64,000 nt of DNA from positions 62,001-126,000 of the forward strand of contig JAXGGA010001662.1 of assembly GCA_038373865.1 (NCBI GenBank), read 5' to 3'. Positions 54,701 through 58,286 of this stretch are shown here, piece by piece. Position numbers and translations under genes: made by a program. The notes beneath the pieces are model-generated. The model was not told the origin of the DNA. It saw nothing but the letters and a program-made list of their open reading frames with translations, and made no database searches. This DNA is from Uloborus plumipes. Lineage: Eukaryota > Arthropoda > Arachnida > Araneae > Uloboridae. Every line of letters begins with the position of its first letter. Within the stretch, counting starts at the first letter, position 1.

Positions 54701-56401
54701 TATAGTAGGGGCAAACTTAACCTGGAGTCTTCACAATGCTGCCAGGTTAGGTTTGCTTCCACTATAATTAGTACAGCATTTGTCAAATTTTTTCATGCTA
54801 CCGACCTTTGCTGACGCAAAAATTACTTTCCTTCACTCCTCCTATAGATTTTAGGTTTTCTGAGGTTGACAAGGGGGCATGTCAACCTACTCTGAAACTG
54901 GAGGCTCGATTCTCATAAGGGCCTGGCAGCCAAACTAACAAAGGGCCTATTTTGGCTCTTGTTGACTAATGCTTTCATAATGCACCCTTTTAGGATTGAA
55001 ATTTACCTAAGTGAAATATTTTCTTATGTACAAATGCAACTTTTTGTTACTACTTCTTGATTCAATACAAATTCTTCAATACTTCTTGTCCCTTTTTCCC
55101 TAAAAGTCTCTACTTTAGTTTCAAATCCCAAAAAGTCCGTTTTTCCAAAATCTGGATTTTTTTTTCCTTTAACTCGCTGTTTATTTCTAGTAATTTGTAC
55201 TATTTACTAAATATATTTTACAAATAAATTTAATATGTACTAAAATATATTTAGTAAATTTTACAATCTAATGAAGGAATTGTACATTAGATAAAAGAGA
55301 TTGCCTTGGACATTTAAAATAATTGATGAAATTGGTGGTACTTACTACAGCCTTATAAAGTGTCGAAATTTGTTTGATTTTGAAGTTTTCCAGTAACCCC
55401 TTTTATCCATTTGCAATTTCGAAGAAAAAAAATAAAACAATGAAAACTATTTACATATGCAGTACATAGCCGCAGATTTAACCCTTTATGTCCCAAGTTA
55501 ATTTATCGGTGATTTTTCATGGTTTTTTTTTTTTTTTTAGTTGGAAATACATCAAAAAACATATCAAGTAAAAAAAAATGTGAAAATTTTGTGTGTGTGT
55601 GGGGGGGGGGGGGGGTCCTAAGGCTTCTACATCTTAGGATCCCCAAGAAAACTGTTTCTGATTGCATGTACCATCTGTCTGCCTCTCAACGAAGTAAAAG
55701 GAGTGGTACTTAAAAGCTTTAGCATGATTCCAGCCATTTATGATTCATAGTGCTAAATTAATATAAGCGGGACTTCTGAGTCCCGTCGGTGCATAAAGGG
55801 TTAAATCCTTCGAATATTTCAGGGTGACTTCCATTTTACTAGAAATTGTAACTACGAGAATGAACAGAATGTTTCAGGCTCCAAAATTGAACTTATAACA
55901 ATAAAAACAAATGCCAGGTACATACATAATGAGTTGGCTATGGCACCTTGCTCATCTACTTCAAAAGTAAAATCGATGTTAATAAACTCTTAGTTGTCGA
56001 CTTTTTAATGAACTAAAAGGCAAGCAATTTTTCATTTAAACTTGTGGCTACTTTTTTGCTTTCTTTTGCATTAGTTTCAAATGAATTGCAGATTGTGAAA
56101 TATGCTCGTTGAAACCGACACTTATTAAAACGTTTTTATCTACATAAAAAGTTCTGTGGACTATTTTGAAGAGGTCCTGGGAGTAAGCTATTTGGTTAGT
56201 TTCAGAATCGATAGTTGTTTCTGTGTGTTATAACTTCCTGCTATTTATTTTTCATCCTTTGTTAAAAGTTCAAGTTTAATTTTTATTCATATTTATAAGC
56301 TTTATCTAGATATTTATGAAGGTATTCATGAATTTTCGATTTGACAGGAAACCTGTACAATATGCAGTGCTCAAAAACGAGGTACACCTGGAAGCTCATA
56401 A
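2450..56401 (+). CDS. Vps41: VPS41 orthologue, whole gene (23 coding exons joined)
   Basis: VPS41 is the HOPS tethering-complex subunit that acts at late endosomes and lysosomes, and in the AP-3/regulated secretory route. Joining 23 exons gives 2592 nt, 863 residues plus stop; the human protein is about 854. Domains in order: acidic leader (1-30), beta-propeller (about 62-340), alpha-solenoid with a clathrin heavy-chain repeat (about 560-720), RING-H2 (C806, C809, C829, H831, H834, C837, C849, C852). Every junction keeps frame, which strongly supports the model. All introns are GT-AG except intron 4 (GC-AG). The start ATG at 2450 was chosen because the acidic leader that follows matches the family and it has G at -3 and +4. 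Exon borders were set by eye; 5' UTR exons and the transcription start are not determined. Confidence 0.95.
3513..4814. mobile_element. hAT-like non-autonomous element (family 1, copy 1)
   Basis: Ends are CAGGGGTGATTG and CAATCACCCCTG, a terminal inverted repeat of the hAT pattern. Both sides carry GTTTTA (3507-3512 and 4815-4820), a shortened target duplication. It shares inner sequence (TACCGGAAAT block, TTAGGAG block, C-rich tract near the right end) with the copies at 6328 and 6617. A piggyBac-like MITE sits inside. No transposase reading frame. Confidence 0.85.
3908..4533. mobile_element. piggyBac-like MITE nested in the hAT element
   Basis: It is bounded by TTAA on both sides and by inverted ends TTAACACTTTCCGGTCT and AGACCTGACAGTGTTAA. 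The related hAT copy in this window has an uninterrupted TTAA at 7549-7552 in the equivalent place, so this is an empty-site/filled-site pair. Confidence 0.85.
5390..5561. mobile_element. Small TA-flanked MITE
   Basis: 172 bp with inverted ends TACCGTAAAAT and TTTTACAGTA and inner C-rich and G-rich mirror stretches. Probably a Tc1/mariner or pogo-type MITE, related at its ends to the one at 5607. Confidence 0.45.
5607..5838. mobile_element. Palindromic Tc1/mariner-type MITE
   Basis: The left arm TACCGTAAAGTCGGGTGACT is answered at the right by AACCCGACTTTACGGTA, and the arms pair through GTTTGGTACTA/TAGTACCAAAC-like inner parts. TA lies at both ends. It sits just upstream of exon 2. Confidence 0.75.
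5870..5917 (+). CDS. Vps41: VPS41 coding exon 2 (residues 14-29)
   Basis: A 48-nt phase 0/0 exon between TTTCAG and GTATAT. It encodes a run of Glu and Ser (MEESEEETSSEDSEEE), as in the acidic, probably phosphorylatable, leader of animal VPS41. The in-frame exon could be skipped without breaking the frame. Confidence 0.88.
6328..7866. mobile_element. hAT-like element (family 1, copy 2), interrupted
   Basis: Ends CAGGGGTGATTG and CAATCATCCCTG, with 8-bp flanks ATATTTGC and ATATTTAC (7 of 8 match), a hAT-type target duplication. It is split by copy 3 at 6617-7256. Removing that leaves about 0.9 kb without coding capacity. Confidence 0.88.
6617..7256. mobile_element. hAT-like element (family 1, copy 3), nested in copy 2
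   Basis: 640 bp, CAGGGGTGATGG to TAATCACCCCTG, with 8-bp flanks GTGTGAAA and GTGTAAAA (7 of 8). Same family as its host element, so it jumped into a relative after the host had inserted. Confidence 0.88.
10464..12721. mobile_element. hAT-like element nested in the 4.9 kb hAT
   Basis: Inverted ends CAGGGCGAGGACT and AGTCCTCGCCCTG, flanked by TATTTT on both sides (10458-10463 and 12722-12727). Close to each end the + strand repeats TCACCTTT many times, probably subterminal transposase sites. No intact reading frame. Confidence 0.8.
11160..11500. mobile_element. Degraded fragment of hAT family 1
   Basis: It shares the order of blocks seen at 3655-3850 (GTGATTATTAAT, CATCATATAAA, GCATCCGATATGA, TTAGGAG-CAAATAAATGAAAA), with many substitutions and no ends. 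Open frames here are incidental. Confidence 0.55.
13395..13453. repeat. Strong short hairpin
   Basis: ATTTTTCGCGGCCCCAATTA pairs with TAATTGGGGCCGCGGAAAAT around a short AT loop. It lies inside the 4.9 kb hAT and is probably a remnant of a small inverted-repeat element. Confidence 0.7.
14631..14726 (+). CDS. Vps41: VPS41 coding exon 3 (residues 30-61)
   Basis: 96 nt, phase 0/0, acceptor AATGCAG and donor GTAAAA. It carries the conserved EPKLCYERLTNDV and ILRKDAASCISVHPK segments that lead into the propeller. It lies after an 8.7 kb intron full of hAT elements. Confidence 0.95.
15183..16615 (-). pseudogene. 5'-truncated CR1/L2-type LINE, broken reverse transcriptase
   Basis: The - strand reads PEDWKLANITPLFKKGSRGN then NYRPVSLTSVVYKIFETLI and YGFRKGKSCATNLLHFYDK (16585-16301), the fingers of a LINE reverse transcriptase. 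After a frame break and a stop near 16122 it continues PQGSVLGPLLFIIFMNDI, the catalytic FADD (about residue 20 of the frame from 16092) and a thumb region with VLERVQRRATRLVNRFSNL and YSLEQRRTRGDMIQLYKF. It ends in a short (TATTTG) tail at about 15183-15200, as these LINEs do. At least one frameshift and loss of the 5' half make it inactive. Confidence 0.9.
17747..18711. mobile_element. hAT-like element, 965 bp, perfect 8-bp duplication
   Basis: Ends CAGTGGCAGTTC and GAGCCGCCACTG with ATCCCTAC on both sides (17739-17746, 18712-18719). It has no transposase and lies just upstream of exon 4. Confidence 0.88.
18856..18939 (+). CDS. Vps41: VPS41 coding exon 4 (residues 62-89)
   Basis: 84 nt, first propeller blade, with FLALGTHLGVIHILDHQGN as in VPS41 proteins. 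It ends in CTG followed by GCAAGTA, a GC donor. The nearest GT (18944) would add 4 nt and run into a stop in exon 5, so the GC donor is the only local site that keeps frame. Confidence 0.92.
18940..19364 (+). other. Non-canonical GC-AG intron (VPS41 intron 4)
   Basis: The intron begins GCAAGT, the usual consensus of GC donors, and ends ATTTTAG. Both flanking exons are clearly VPS41 propeller sequence and join in phase 0. No mobile element is evident in its 425 bp. Confidence 0.88.
19365..19439 (+). CDS. Vps41: VPS41 coding exon 5 (residues 90-114)
   Basis: 75 nt, phase 0/0, donor GTAAGT. It encodes the second propeller blade with VNQISIDEKGDYIASCSNDG, which aligns with the VNQISLDESGEH region of vertebrate VPS41. 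Confidence 0.95.
19530..19664 (+). CDS. Vps41: VPS41 coding exon 6 (residues 115-159)
   Basis: 135 nt, phase 0/0, acceptor TTTTAG and donor GTGTGT. Propeller sequence with VAIHGLYSSDF and PVRSVAIDPNF, ending RRFIIGEDK. The preceding intron is only 90 bp, the shortest in the gene. Confidence 0.95.
20436..20469. repeat. (TA)n microsatellite
   Basis: About 17 TA units in intron 6. Confidence 0.95.
20571..20710. mobile_element. pogo/Tigger-like MITE, 140 bp
   Basis: Ends CAGTAGCTGCCACTTATATG and AACCAGCCCTTACTG, with TA on each side. Inner parts repeat TTGATTCA-type motifs in both directions. Confidence 0.7.
20872..20991 (+). CDS. Vps41: VPS41 coding exon 7 (residues 160-199)
   Basis: 120 nt, phase 0/0. 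Contains VVLYERHILTGYK, then GEGAIRNLKWKERFIVWASD, which matches the family's GEGNIRSVKW blade. The acceptor is ATGGCAG and the donor GTACTT. Confidence 0.95.
21032..21211. mobile_element. pogo/Tigger-like MITE (TATAACGA family, copy 1)
   Basis: 180 bp, TACAGTCGACACTGGATATA at the left and TATAACGAGCGTCGACTGTA at the right, with TA ends. A close relative lies at 41503. Confidence 0.85.
21281..21348 (+). CDS. Vps41: VPS41 coding exon 8 (residues 200-221 and part of 222)
   Basis: 68 nt, phase 0 to phase 2, donor GTAAGT. Encodes TVRVYDINSGRTITVIQRD, equivalent to the VKIFDIISKQRITNVPRD strand of human VPS41. The codon for Leu222 is split over the 2.57 kb intron that holds the large fold-back. 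Confidence 0.94.
22337..23787. mobile_element. 1.45 kb fold-back element
   Basis: Two nearly identical inverted arms of about 665 bp (22337-23003 and 23112-23787) around a loop of about 108 bp. The tips are ATAGTCTAAGATCCCACCGC and its complement. TTA on both sides may be a 3-bp duplication. Within each arm a 130-bp segment is itself repeated (22362-22490 and 22507-22630 in the left arm). No coding capacity. Confidence 0.9.
23923..24095 (+). CDS. Vps41: VPS41 coding exon 9 (residues 222-279)
   Basis: 173 nt, phase 2 to phase 1. Carries the diagnostic VPS41 stretch RSDLYRCNLHWKDDKTLLIG followed by WANTVKVCQV, then a variable loop and PRFYVKI. The donor is GTAAGG. Confidence 0.95.
24096..25454. 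other. Intron 9, no recognisable element
   Basis: AT-rich with several T-runs and one short palindrome at 24634. I see nothing else that can be supported. Confidence 0.5.
24634..24660. repeat. Near-perfect 27-nt palindrome
   Basis: TCAAGCGTGAAAA is followed at once by its complement TTTTTCACGCTTGA with no loop of note. Possibly a remnant of a small inverted-repeat insertion. Confidence 0.75.
25455..25540 (+). CDS. Vps41: VPS41 coding exon 10 (residues 280-308)
   Basis: 86 nt, phase 1 to phase 0, acceptor TTGCAG, donor GTATGA. Encodes SIFNTDFYICGISSLGAAIV and VLTVKK, a hydrophobic propeller strand aligned with the TEFYISGLAPL region. Confidence 0.93.
25541..26388. other. Intron 10, no recognisable element
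   Basis: Plain AT-rich intron sequence; no inverted ends, open frames or repeats that stand out. Confidence 0.5.
26389..26521 (+). CDS. Vps41: VPS41 coding exon 11 (residues 309-352)
   Basis: 133 nt, phase 0 to phase 1. Contains RPQLRVLESHGESYTSILSD and TLVLRGYQEYRCNDYHL, matching the ALTVRGFQENECRDYHLEY motif of VPS41. The donor is GTAGGC. Confidence 0.95.
26522..28688. other. Intron 11, mostly unrecognised
   Basis: AT-rich. AGCGGGCTGC at 26881 and GGTAGCCCG at 27131 could be ends of a decayed insertion. A C-run (28373-28384) and a G-run (28490-28502) with AATAT outside each look like the tips of a small element. Neither is secure. Confidence 0.35.
28689..28804 (+). CDS. Vps41: VPS41 coding exon 12 (residues 353-391)
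   Basis: 116 nt, phase 1 to phase 0. Encodes ESLSEEGLYFILSLKDFVVA then KPRNDDDHIAWLLEHGHF, the conserved link between propeller and solenoid (VVAKERDQDDHIDWLLE in vertebrates). Confidence 0.96.
29038..30585. mobile_element. Repeat-bearing element with inner minisatellite, copy 1 (Helentron/HINE-like)
   Basis: Left AGCCTACTTTCCCG is answered by GGAAAGTAGGCT at 30547-30557, then about 28 bp and a small hairpin (GTTCT-TGAC-AGAAC). The copy at 42614 shares both borders. Subterminal inverted repeats, a central tandem array and a 3' hairpin recall the Helentron-associated elements of insects; that class is an inference. Confidence 0.7.
29281..30010. repeat. 147-bp minisatellite, 5 units
   Basis: Units start at 29281, 29428, 29575, 29721 and 29869 (spacings 146-148). 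Each has AATAACTTTTGAGTGAAC, an AAACTTTTTTTTGTT tract, a GATCTCGG block and a final TTCAACATTGAACCGTTCAA. Long - strand open frames here are products of the repeat, not genes. Confidence 0.92.
31735..31788 (+). CDS. Vps41: VPS41 coding exon 13 (residues 392-409)
   Basis: A 54-nt phase 0/0 exon, EALKAVSESKNLRKYTLL, the helix after WLLE. It is flanked by acceptor TTTGGTAG and donor GTATGT and is too short to be found without the neighbours. Confidence 0.92.
32030..32265. other. Higher-GC stretch of unknown nature
   Basis: Between AGCCGTTAAGGCG and a GATA tract the sequence is richer in GC than its surroundings and may be a decayed SINE or similar retroposon. I cannot assign it. Confidence 0.3.
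32266..32287. repeat. (GATA)n microsatellite
   Basis: About five GATA units at the right edge of the GC-richer stretch in intron 13. Confidence 0.9.
32868..33356. repeat. Inverted repeat element in intron 13
   Basis: Arms of about 140 bp: 32868-33012 (CTTCAGAACTTCAATTAGAA, TTCTTTGAACACCAT) pair with 33225-33356 (ATGGTGTTCAAAGAG, TTAAGTTCTGAAGTCAGTT). Divergence of the arms indicates an old MITE. It ends about 90 bp before exon 14. Confidence 0.75.
33444..33680 (+). CDS. Vps41: VPS41 coding exon 14 (residues 410-488)
   Basis: The longest exon, 237 nt, phase 0/0, after a long pyrimidine tract ending TTCAAG. Alpha-solenoid helices: DVGNIYLNHLFELRQYSEAA, then WETGVYRFAELGQLRVIAPF and IYEMILNEFL. 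These match the family's IGQLKAISPYLP and YEMILHEFL motifs. Confidence 0.97.
33765..34434 (-). pseudogene. Internally deleted mariner with transposase N-terminal remnant
   Basis: Mariner-type ends: GTGTCTAAAAAGTTCGGTGA and TTCACCGAACTTTTTAGACAC. The - strand frame 34182-33838 gives MLVQVQEKEAVSRKCVYDWF and a GRPS element, the helix-turn-helix of mariner transposases, then loses homology. At 670 bp against about 1.3 kb for a full copy, the catalytic part is gone. Confidence 0.85.
34799..35016 (+). pseudogene. hAT transposase C-terminal remnant
   Basis: Reads VEAERGFRFLGKVKSNWRNK then, past one in-frame TAA, ALSDLMRIYLDTAKIESFDP and AVSLWLQSG. The pattern ERxFSxMxxxKxxxRNxLxxxxLxxLMRI and a later Trp is that of the hAT dimerisation region. 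The stop shows it is dead. Confidence 0.75.
35113..35194 (-). mobile_element. Short retroposed 3' end with (GAA)n tail
   Basis: It is bordered by an 11-bp direct repeat ACCTCTGTTCT (35102-35112 and 35195-35205). On the - strand it holds a hairpin, GGTTGTCTAGC and GCTAGACAACC, and ends in a run of GAA. Direct repeat, 3' tail and small size fit a LINE-driven 3' fragment or SINE. Confidence 0.7.
35841..36016 (+). CDS. Vps41: VPS41 coding exon 15 (residues 489-546 and part of 547)
   Basis: 176 nt, phase 0 to phase 2, donor GTAAGT. Encodes GFLNLVRSWPSHVYDVPTII and LLESLSELYIYDKKFDKAF, matching the LIREWP and LAELYTYDKNYGNA motifs. A 4.1 kb transposon begins 33 bp after its donor. Confidence 0.96.
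37065..37400 (-). mobile_element. Helitron 3' fragment, same family as 46121
   Basis: On the - strand it ends in CCCGAGCAACGCCGGGAAAT then AATCTAGT. The inside (GATAATTCATTGTTAATCGT, AAAATGGCCATTTTGAGA) is the complement of the element at 46121-46508. The 5' TCTATATATA end is missing. Confidence 0.75.
37740..38121 (-). pseudogene. Transposon-encoded protein remnant
   Basis: Open from 38121 to a stop at 37882, then similar sequence continues in frame (DICQLHLNELNLLHFLQKID, GPTSGPK) past that stop. Contains CIGSDGCTTKTG and a LEEKLGRPL motif. It belongs to the surrounding 4.1 kb element, not to a host gene. Confidence 0.65.
38357..39919. mobile_element. 1.56 kb palindromic Tc1/mariner-type element
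   Basis: Tips CACTAGGTGGCCAAAAG and CTTTTGGCCACCTAGTG with TA inside each tip as likely duplication. The arms pair over about 650 bp (38357-39013 with 39268-39919). The loop holds a third copy of the tip (GTGTCCGGATACTTTTGGCC then ACCTA, 39095-39122), in the same sense as the right end. No transposase. Confidence 0.88.
40881..41963. mobile_element. hAT-like element rich in ATCGATGTTTT motifs, copy A
   Basis: TAGGGCTGCAACATTGATG to CGATGTCGCACCCCTA, flanked by GTCCATAA and GTCCATAG (7 of 8). Both ends repeat CAT(C)GATGTTTT in both directions. A pogo/Tigger-like MITE is inside at 41503. The sister copy is at 58287. Confidence 0.88.
41503..41684. mobile_element. pogo/Tigger-like MITE (TATAACGA family, copy 2)
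   Basis: 182 bp, TACAGTCTACGCTCGATG to GAGCGTCGACTGTA with TA ends. It is highly similar to the copy at 21032 and is inserted in the hAT-like copy A. Confidence 0.87.
42371..42563 (+). CDS. Vps41: VPS41 coding exon 16 (residues 547-611)
   Basis: 193 nt, phase 2 to phase 0. Encodes IGSKDRIFKLIQNHNLFGSV then DKLDTLMELNPSAATSLLLN and VSKLKNKKQLLYE, the start of the clathrin heavy-chain repeat (FQLIHKHNLFSSIKDK in vertebrates). Confidence 0.97.
42614..43828. mobile_element. Repeat-bearing element with inner minisatellite, copy 2 (Helentron/HINE-like)
   Basis: Same borders as copy 1: AGCCTACTTTCCCG at left, GGGAAAGTAGGCT at 43788-43800, then GTTCTTGACAGAAC. Identity is lost just outside these borders, which places the element limits at about 42614 and 43828. 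Confidence 0.72.
42823..43400. repeat. 147-bp minisatellite, 4 units
   Basis: Units start at 42823, 42969, 43115 and 43262 (146-147 bp apart), with the same unit as at 29281. One unit fewer than copy 1. Confidence 0.92.
44345..44699 (+). mobile_element. tRNA-derived SINE
   Basis: Starts with a tRNA-like head: box A (TGGCCCGATCGG), box B (GGTTCGAAACC) and paired arms, then a non-tRNA body and a final A-rich run at about 44690-44699. GGCTCCCTTACTT stands immediately before the head (44332-44344) and again at 44640-44652, so either the SINE ends at 44639 with a 13-bp duplication, or the second copy is part of the body. Confidence 0.85.
45139..46071. mobile_element. hAT-like element, CAGTGTTTCCCAACC type
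   Basis: Ends CAGTGTTTCCCAACC and GTTGGGAACCACTG, a common animal hAT MITE signature. Flanks CTCTAGGA and CTTGAGTA match at only 5 of 8, so the insertion is old. No coding capacity. Confidence 0.75.
46121..46508 (+). mobile_element. Non-autonomous Helitron, 388 bp
   Basis: Begins TCTATATATATAAAAATGG after an A and ends with a GC hairpin (CCTGGGCAACACCGGG) and CTAG before a T. These are typical arthropod Helitron termini and the A/T insertion site. A truncated, inverted relative lies at 37065. Confidence 0.85.
46696..46888 (+). CDS. Vps41: VPS41 coding exon 17 (residues 612-675 and part of 676)
   Basis: 193 nt, phase 0 to phase 1, acceptor TTTCAG. Encodes YLHKAFLKDPTLGEEHHGLL, then LYAEYAPELLLPFLRTSHNY and ALDICQQRSLIHEVVFLLG, all strong VPS41 signatures (LYAEYDRPNLLPFLR, LEICQQRNFVEETVYLL). 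Confidence 0.98.
47029..47976. mobile_element. TIR element with TAGTCGGGGC ends
   Basis: 948 bp between TATAGTCGGGGCATACCTAA and AGGTTTGCCCCGACTAT, with TA at both sides. It fills most of intron 17. The minimal element at 54701 shares its ends. Confidence 0.8.
48060..48200 (+). CDS. Vps41: VPS41 coding exon 18 (residues 676-722 and part of 723)
   Basis: 141 nt, phase 1/1, acceptor TTCAATAG, donor GTGTGT. Encodes RMGNTKQALEQITEQLQDID then IQFCKEHDDKELWEDLIESS, near identical in pattern to vertebrate VPS41 (RMGNSRSALKMIMEEL, ELWEDLI). Confidence 0.97.
48249..48659. mobile_element. pogo/Tigger-like MITE, 411 bp
   Basis: Ends CAGTAGAGAACCAATTATCC and GGATAAAAGGTTCTGTACTG. TATCCGG motifs recur inside. 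It begins 48 bp after the exon 18 donor. Confidence 0.78.
49308..49444 (+). CDS. Vps41: VPS41 coding exon 19 (residues 723-768)
   Basis: 137 nt, phase 1 to phase 0. Encodes FITVLLQNIGTHVDPIMLIQ and GMEIPGLRDSLVKILHDYTL, the most conserved solenoid block in VPS41. Donor GTAAAA. Confidence 0.98.
49445..49957. other. Intron 19, nothing recognised
   Basis: 513 bp of AT-rich sequence. The in-frame read-through from exon 19 to 49570 is accidental, since the next exon joins precisely at GTAAAA. Confidence 0.6.
49958..50057 (+). CDS. Vps41: VPS41 coding exon 20 (residues 769-801 and part of 802)
   Basis: 100 nt, phase 0 to phase 1, donor GTAAGA. Encodes LREGCKKILVADCYSLLEKL followed by NKLQKRGILVS, the helical hairpin before the RING finger (LREGCKKILVADSLSLLKKM in vertebrates). 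Confidence 0.98.
50860..51596. repeat. Interspersed repeat with 144-bp internal duplication
   Basis: ATATTGACACACAAATT starts at 51041 and again at 51185, with the blocks GGGTCTACCTATGGACC and CACCCCCGCGCAG in each. It ends in a hairpin, ACTTTCTTCTATAT against ATATAGAAGAAAGT (51561-51593). The same 3' motif occurs at 50561-50580, so a second 3' end of the family may lie upstream. Family unknown. Confidence 0.65.
51728..51787. repeat. (TA)n microsatellite
   Basis: About 25-30 TA units, slightly interrupted, in intron 20. Confidence 0.95.
52289..52333 (+). CDS. Vps41: VPS41 coding exon 21 (RING-H2, first Cys pair)
   Basis: 45 nt, phase 1/1, between TTAAATAG and GTATGT. Encodes ENQVCPLCERKLFTN, with C806 and C809, the first zinc ligands of the RING-H2 finger. 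Too short to be found without the exons around it. Confidence 0.93.
52925..54114 (+). mobile_element. Non-autonomous Helitron, 1190 bp
   Basis: Begins TCTCTACTAATAATAAAG after an A and ends with hairpin CACGGGCAAAGCCGTG, then CGGGTACCGCTAG before a T. Inside are CGCCAAG/CTTGGCG motif repeats (53650-53720). No Rep/helicase frame. It occupies most of intron 21. Confidence 0.88.
54505..54593 (+). CDS. Vps41: VPS41 coding exon 22 (RING-H2 core)
   Basis: 89 nt, phase 1 to phase 0, donor GTGAGT. Encodes VIIFNCKHVFHEDCVPVMHL and so supplies C829, H831, H834 and C837, the C-x-H-x2-H-x2-C core. Confidence 0.96.
54701..54766. mobile_element. 66-bp element made of two terminal repeats
   Basis: TATAGTAGGGGCAAACTTAA is followed after a few bases by AGGTTAGGTTTG-CTTCCACTATA. 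The ends are those of the 948-bp element at 47029, with nearly all the middle deleted. Confidence 0.75.
55478..55804. mobile_element. piggyBac-like MITE, 327 bp
   Basis: TTAACCCTTTATG at the left and CATAAAGGGTTAA at the right, so TTAA on each side, as piggyBac elements leave. No reading frame. It contains T and G runs at 55523-55540 and 55602-55615. Confidence 0.8.
56348..56401 (+). CDS. Vps41: VPS41 coding exon 23, last zinc pair and stop
   Basis: 54 nt with the stop TAA at 56399-56401. Encodes ETCTICSAQKRGTPGSS, with C849 and C852 closing the RING-H2. The family's NICSAKNRG motif is conserved. It ends about a dozen residues before the vertebrate C-terminus. Confidence 0.96.
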   Translation, partial: ETCTICSAQKRGTPGSS

Positions 56402-56466
56402 TTAATCAAAAAGACTTTTCTATTGCGATTTTGTAAATTAATCCATGTATATAATATTTTTATCTT

Positions 56467-56472
56467 AATAAA
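56467..56472 (+). terminator. Canonical AATAAA poly(A) signal of VPS41
   Basis: AATAAA lies 66 bp after the VPS41 stop and is the first canonical hexamer downstream. A short 3' UTR of roughly 90 bp would follow from using it; later sites could also be used. Confidence 0.6.
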
Positions 56473-58011
56473 CTATTGAATTGTTGAAAAAGCTTTTGCA
56501 ATTGTTTTTGTGTTCAAAACAAGTCACTTTAAGTTTTAACATTGACATAGCAATGGTGAATGATTAAATAGCCTAGGTTTATTGGATTTTAAATGAACTG
56601 TTGTTGTTGAAATTTCTTTTAGCTGCATGTTCTTGTCACAATCTAGTTTTACTTGTAAATTGTATAACATGTATCATTCAACTTTTAAGCATAAAATGTT
56701 ACTTGTTGCAACAGCAAATATATGTTTTATTGTATTTCACAATAGCATGTTTCAAACATTCCACAAAACAATACAGACTGATATCACACATCACACTATT
56801 TTTTTACAGAATAATAAAATTGTTAAGATCTTTTGAAAATAGCATATGTATAGCAGTTGAAGAATAAATTGGAAGGTACACATAACACTTATAAAATATT
56901 TCATATACAATATTATATATAAACTATAATAGTTTCTTTTAAAAAATGTTTTATGTTTTAATCTTAAAAAGTTAACAACATGCTCTTAAGAGTTATTTCT
57001 AGTTCAAAACTTTCTTTCATGTTTTCCTTTCTCTTCATGGTAAAGTATCTACAGTACTATATTGGAAATTGTTATGCAATATATATTTCATGCATTTAAA
57101 GGTATTAGCCAAAACGTTCACCCATTAAATTGTTAACTATTTACGAAAAGTTGCTTTATAATTTAAACCAGCGTTGGCATATCGCTATGTTTATGAGGTA
57201 CACGACAAATGTTTTCATTCAAACTAAGATTATGTATAAATGTAGGAGTAGAATGCTTAAAATTTAAATAATTTTTAAAACATGCTTTTTATAATTCAAA
57301 GTTAATGAAAAAATAGCTCTTTTTTCTGCGCTTGAATTTTTAAAATTATATTCCTTTTTACTTGTATTGAATCATAAAATTAAATCCATTTAAAGCCAAT
57401 AATAAGTAAGGCAAAATAACAAAGAAACTGTTTAATATTTTTAACTGTTGTGTAGAAAGTTCCATTTTTCTTCTGAAATTGACAATTTTCCATATTTGTT
57501 TAACATAAGATAAAAAACTAGAATTTAAAACAAAATTAATTCCTCTGTAACAGTTTTCTGTGCATAAGAATTAAATGTGGTAACTGTTTTCATAAATAAA
57601 GAGTTAATTATTCCTCGCAAGAAGTTCGTGAGCTCTTTTCAGCAGAGTTAAACTTTGCTTTTTATGCAAAAAAATAAATAAATGAAATAAAATAAAATCA
57701 TTAGCAAAATGTAAGTAATTGCTATTCTGTATGGTTAATTTTCAAATGAAAGCTTCATTGCTTTAAACGTATCATTAGAAAAGAAAATGTTGCAGTTACA
57801 TGTTTTGAATTTACATATAAATAACTATGTAATCATTTAACAAATATGTGTATACAGAGGAGGAAGCAATGTGAGAAGTATAAACAGCTTGCAATATATG
57901 GTCTACACTAATCCATTGCTAGCGATATGTAAGAGGCATTATTATCAAAAGGAGATCTCAAATATATAGAAGATATGTCAAGTTGAAAGGTTTGGAATGT
58001 TTTGTGCAACA
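56473..58011. other. Intergenic, 3' of VPS41
   Basis: AT-rich sequence with no gene, inverted ends or tandem repeats that I can support. Confidence 0.5.
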
Positions 58012-58286
58012 CAGTGGCGTATTTACGTATGGGCTTAATGGGCTATAGCCCAGGGCGGCACGATTGGGAGGGCGGCACTTTTTCCATGCAAAGTGAAGAC
58101 CTTTTCTTTTAGACAGCAGGGCGGATCGGCAGCGAGAATGACCTTTTTTTTTAGTCATCAGGGCGGCAGCGGCTACATTTTTTTTTCGTATTGGCAGGGC
58201 GCAGCGGTGACCATGGACAAAGTTCATGAAGTTGGTGGCGTCCGAAGTCAAAGAGCTCTTTCTCAGACCCCTTCTATTCTCAGCAG

